Of a stretch of DNA of 64,000 nt, positions 61,064 through 64,000 are shown piece by piece. The notes beneath the pieces are model-generated. The model saw nothing but the letters and a program-made list of their open reading frames with translations, did no database searches and had not been told where the DNA came from. The stretch covers positions 17,360,718 through 17,424,717 of the forward strand of contig OX155951.1 of NCBI GenBank assembly GCA_944548615.1, given 5' to 3'. Every line of letters starts with the position of its first letter. The stretch's first letter is position 1. Made by a program: the position numbers and the translations under genes. Source of the DNA: Micropterix aruncella (Eukaryota > Arthropoda > Insecta > Lepidoptera > Micropterigidae).

Positions 61064-62030
61064 ATTATGTCAATGAATATCCGTTCTATAAAAAGAAATT
61101 TCGATTATTTCCTTGTAACATTATATGCATTCGATAATATATTCGATATAATAATACTAATCGAATGTTGGCTAAAAAAAACTCTAGCTCCTCAAACTCT
61201 GCCAGGATATCGAGTCTTCTACACCAACTCATTGCAATTACAAAATGACGGCGTAGTTGTGTATATTCGTTCTAACCTGAACACAGTAGTAACAGAAAAA
61301 TAGGTAAATGATGCCAACTGCTTACACATCATTTTAGAACACAGGATAAACATTATTGCAATATACAGATCACCCAGTCAAAGAAATGCAAACAACTTCC
61401 TGCAATCGTTAGACGATATTCTACAAGTTATTCATTCTGACCACGACACTATTCTAATAGGCGACACAAATGTTAATATTATTAATAATAAACATGATCA
61501 GGCAGATGATTATCTTATCTTACTGGCGCACCATGGCATTTATGCTGCCATAGATGTTCCGACAAGAATCGACGGCCAACATGAGACTTGTATTGATCAC
61601 ATTATGATCAAAACTAAACTAAAAGGTAAACCGTATTCCTACCACACGACAATTACCGACCATAGCATGATTGGAATTGCAATGACAACTAATAAAAGAA
61701 CAAAAAATCTGAAAACGAAAACTAAATCGTCAATTGACCGTGTCCTCTTTCTAAACGAATTGAGTAAACAAAATTGGGATAGAATATTAGGTGAAAACGA
61801 CGTCGAAAAAATTGCCAAACTAGTTTTAGAGACTCTATCTAGCTGTATCAAAAGTTCGACTAAAGTAAACACAATAAAAATCCATAGATCAAAGAAAAAA
61901 ATAACTCCCTGGGTAACAAATGAAGTGTTAGCATGCCTTCGGAAAAGAGACAAAATCCACAAAGACACGAGAAAATACCCAAATAATACTTAACTTCTCA
62001 AGTACTATAAATCTTACAGAAACATTTGCA
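61064..62030 (+). pseudogene. LINE ORF2, endonuclease domain
   Basis: Apurinic-type endonuclease: SMNIRSIKRNFDYF, IECWL (Glu), GVVVYIRS, a stop at 61301-61303, then in the same frame INIIAIYRSPSQ, LIGDTNVNI, CIDHIMIK and TDHSMIGIAM (Asp-His). All landmark residues are visible. A linker follows (KKKITPWVTNEVLACLRKRD), then a stop at 61991. Confidence 0.75.
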
Positions 62031-62059
62031 AAAGGCTAATTCAAAAAAGCAAAGTCAGG

Positions 62060-63880
62060 AAATTAAAGAAGCAAGCGGGGACAGTAAAAAAACCTGGAGG
62101 TTAGTTTAAAATATCGCATTCGGTAATAAGCAACTGATGGAAGTAGAGGAGATCAAAATAAATAATGAAGTGAAATCATTAGAAGATAATTACGAAGAAA
62201 TCCTGGAACATTTTAATAAATATTTTGTAAATGTAGGAAAAACTTATGCCAACAATATTTTGAACAATCTAAATACTTCTGAAAAGATTCTAGGTGCATC
62301 AGTAAATACGCAGCCCAAGACGAAAACAAACCTCAAACTCTACCAAACATCTAAAGATGAAGTCGTCAAAACTATTACATCGCTAAAGAACTATTCTGCG
62401 CCAGGAAACGACGGCATCACAACAGAAATACTGAAAATGTCAATTGATTACATTGCAGAACCTATTTGCCATCTTATTAATACTAGCTTTGAAAACGGAG
62501 TTTTTCCTCAATGGCTGAAGTTTGCAAAGGTTAGACCTTTACACAAGGATGGAGACGAAAATGACATTGGTAATTACCGTCCCATATCGATCCTTAACAT
62601 CTTGTCTAAAGTAGTAGAAAAAATTGCCAAAAAGCGTTTAATCTCGCACCTAGAGAATGAGAGTCTTCTATCCAGCAACCAATTTGGGTTTAGAAGCGGT
62701 TTAGGAACTAATGAAGCATTACTTACTTTCACACAATACGTTGTTGAAAACCTCGACAAGGGTAGTAAAGTTTTAGCGACATTTTTAGATTTATCGAAGG
62801 CTTTCGACACGGTGTCACATATAATATTAATCAAAAAACTGGAACATTATGGAATAAATGACACAGCATTGCAGTGGTTCCAAAGCTACCTTGAGGGAAG
62901 GACGCAAACAACGTCGATACATGATCAACAAAGCGCGCAACTTAATGTATCTTTCGGTGTTCCCCAAGGTAACGTCTTGGGACCCGTATTGTTCCTAATA
63001 TATGTAAATGATTTATGTGATCTACCAATAAAAGGAAAAATAGTGGCGTTTGCGGATGACACCGTGTTACTTACGTCTGCTAACAATTGGGAAGATGCAT
63101 ACCGCAAAGCTCAATCGAACCTAAATCTGACGAAGCAGTGGCTCGACAACCATATTCTCACTTTAAATATTTCTAAGACATTGGTTATATAATTTCACAT
63201 CAAGGCTACAAAAAATAATTCAGAAACCGAAAACCAACTAACAATGCACTCAACTTTTTGCTCTAGATCTGACGTCTGCAATTGTCAAACCATTGAAAGG
63301 ACTAGGGAATATAAGTATATGGGTGTCACTATGGATTCAACATTGACATGGAAGCAACATGTAAGCAATCTAGCCACAAAAACAAGGAAACTCGCCTACG
63401 TATATGGCGTTGTGCCAAAGCCTGTGGTCCTATGGCACAATCGCATGGGGTGGTTGCACCACACAAGTGCTCCTTCCTTTGATCAATGCGCAGAAGCTGA
63501 TTCTAAAGGTCATCAATTAAAAAAAACTCCTAGATACCCCTCAGCGAAACTCTTTACAGAATATGGAGTACTTGATGTGAGGCAATTATTCATAAAACAA
63601 TTACTAATTCAGTTTCACAGAATCAAGGATCAGCAGACAAGAAGCCAATAAATTAAAAACACAAGGCAAGCTACTGGGTCAAATTATAATATTCCGATCG
63701 TAAAGTCCTCATTTGCCCAAAGGCATTTTTACTTCCTTGCGCCGAGATTTTATAATAATTTAAATGAGAGTTATAAGAATGCAAACAACTTAAATTCATT
63801 CAAAATACTTATAAAGAAGTACCTGCTTGAAAGGGGTCCAATGTATGCTGAGTCTCAATTGCTCTCGCTAATAATTTAAG
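62060..63880 (+). pseudogene. LINE ORF2, reverse transcriptase and C-terminus
   Basis: A shift near 62070 leads into SGDSKKTWRLV, a stop at 62108, then a 351-codon open part with SAPGNDGITTEIL, LHKDGDENDIGNYRPISIL, FGFRSGLGTNEALL, FLDLSKAFDTVSH (motif A), GVPQGNVLGPVLF (B) and FADDTVLLTS (C). After a stop at 63190 the frame goes on with YKYMGVTMDSTLTWKQHV. A further shift near 63410 and a stop at 63649 precede HFYFLAPRFYNNLNESYKN and KILIKKYLLERG at the C-terminus. The catalytic core reads intact; the whole is not translatable. Confidence 0.8.
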
Positions 63881-63957
63881 TTGTTTTATTAAATTATATA
63901 TTACTAACTAATATCAAATCTCGTGTTTTATTTGCTATGTATATATATGTGTAGGTA

Positions 63958-63958
63958 A

Positions 63959-64000
<42 letters not shown>
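63958..64000. repeat. (AT)n array, cut by window end
   Basis: At least 43 bp follow the LINE 3' end; the true length is unknown. Confidence 0.9.

Larger units (their letters stand above)
60031..63957 (+). mobile_element. Two-ORF LINE (CR1/Jockey-like), decayed
   Basis: It starts in the ORF1 coiled coil, so it is 5'-truncated. It keeps most of ORF1 and all ORF2 domains and ends in a short UTR that runs into (AT)n. At least four in-frame stops and two or more shifts lie in the coding part, so it is inactive. Confidence 0.8.

Overview
The window looks like nuclear DNA from an insect, most probably a moth or butterfly. It is AT-rich, has very long (AT)n arrays, and holds Jockey-, CR1/Jockey- and RTE-type LINE pieces, a Helitron with insect-type ends, and many short inverted-repeat elements. 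The lepidopteran assignment is inference from general knowledge of these families. No host gene, tRNA, rRNA or CRISPR array could be recognised. Almost every codable stretch is a transposable-element gene or its remains.

Layout. 0-2 kb: a retroposon copy and GC-rich DNA of unknown nature. 1.8-6.3 kb (minus): a Jockey-clade LINE with an open ORF2 (endonuclease plus reverse transcriptase) and the 3' part of a zinc-knuckle gag. 6.8-8.7 kb: an internally deleted Helitron with remains of its Rep/helicase gene. 9.4-13 kb: MITEs, a 118-bp tandem satellite, and two related inverted-repeat units framed by (AT)n arrays. 13.1-15.25 kb: an RTE fragment split by a nested LINE. 18.4-19.0 kb: a solo LTR with a 4-bp target duplication. 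20-60 kb: mostly non-coding DNA with MITEs, LINE 3' ends and dispersed repeats. 60.0-63.95 kb: a decayed two-ORF LINE running into an (AT)n array at the window end.

The most distinctive content is a dispersed family of about 660-720 bp present in eleven copies (about 10% of the window) on both strands. Seven copies are flanked by their own target-site duplications of 9-14 bp. Their 5' ends are uniform and they have no long ORF, terminal repeat or poly(A) tail. This fits a non-autonomous retroposon moved by LINE machinery. I could not place it in a named family. One copy sits inside a MITE, which fixes its boundaries.
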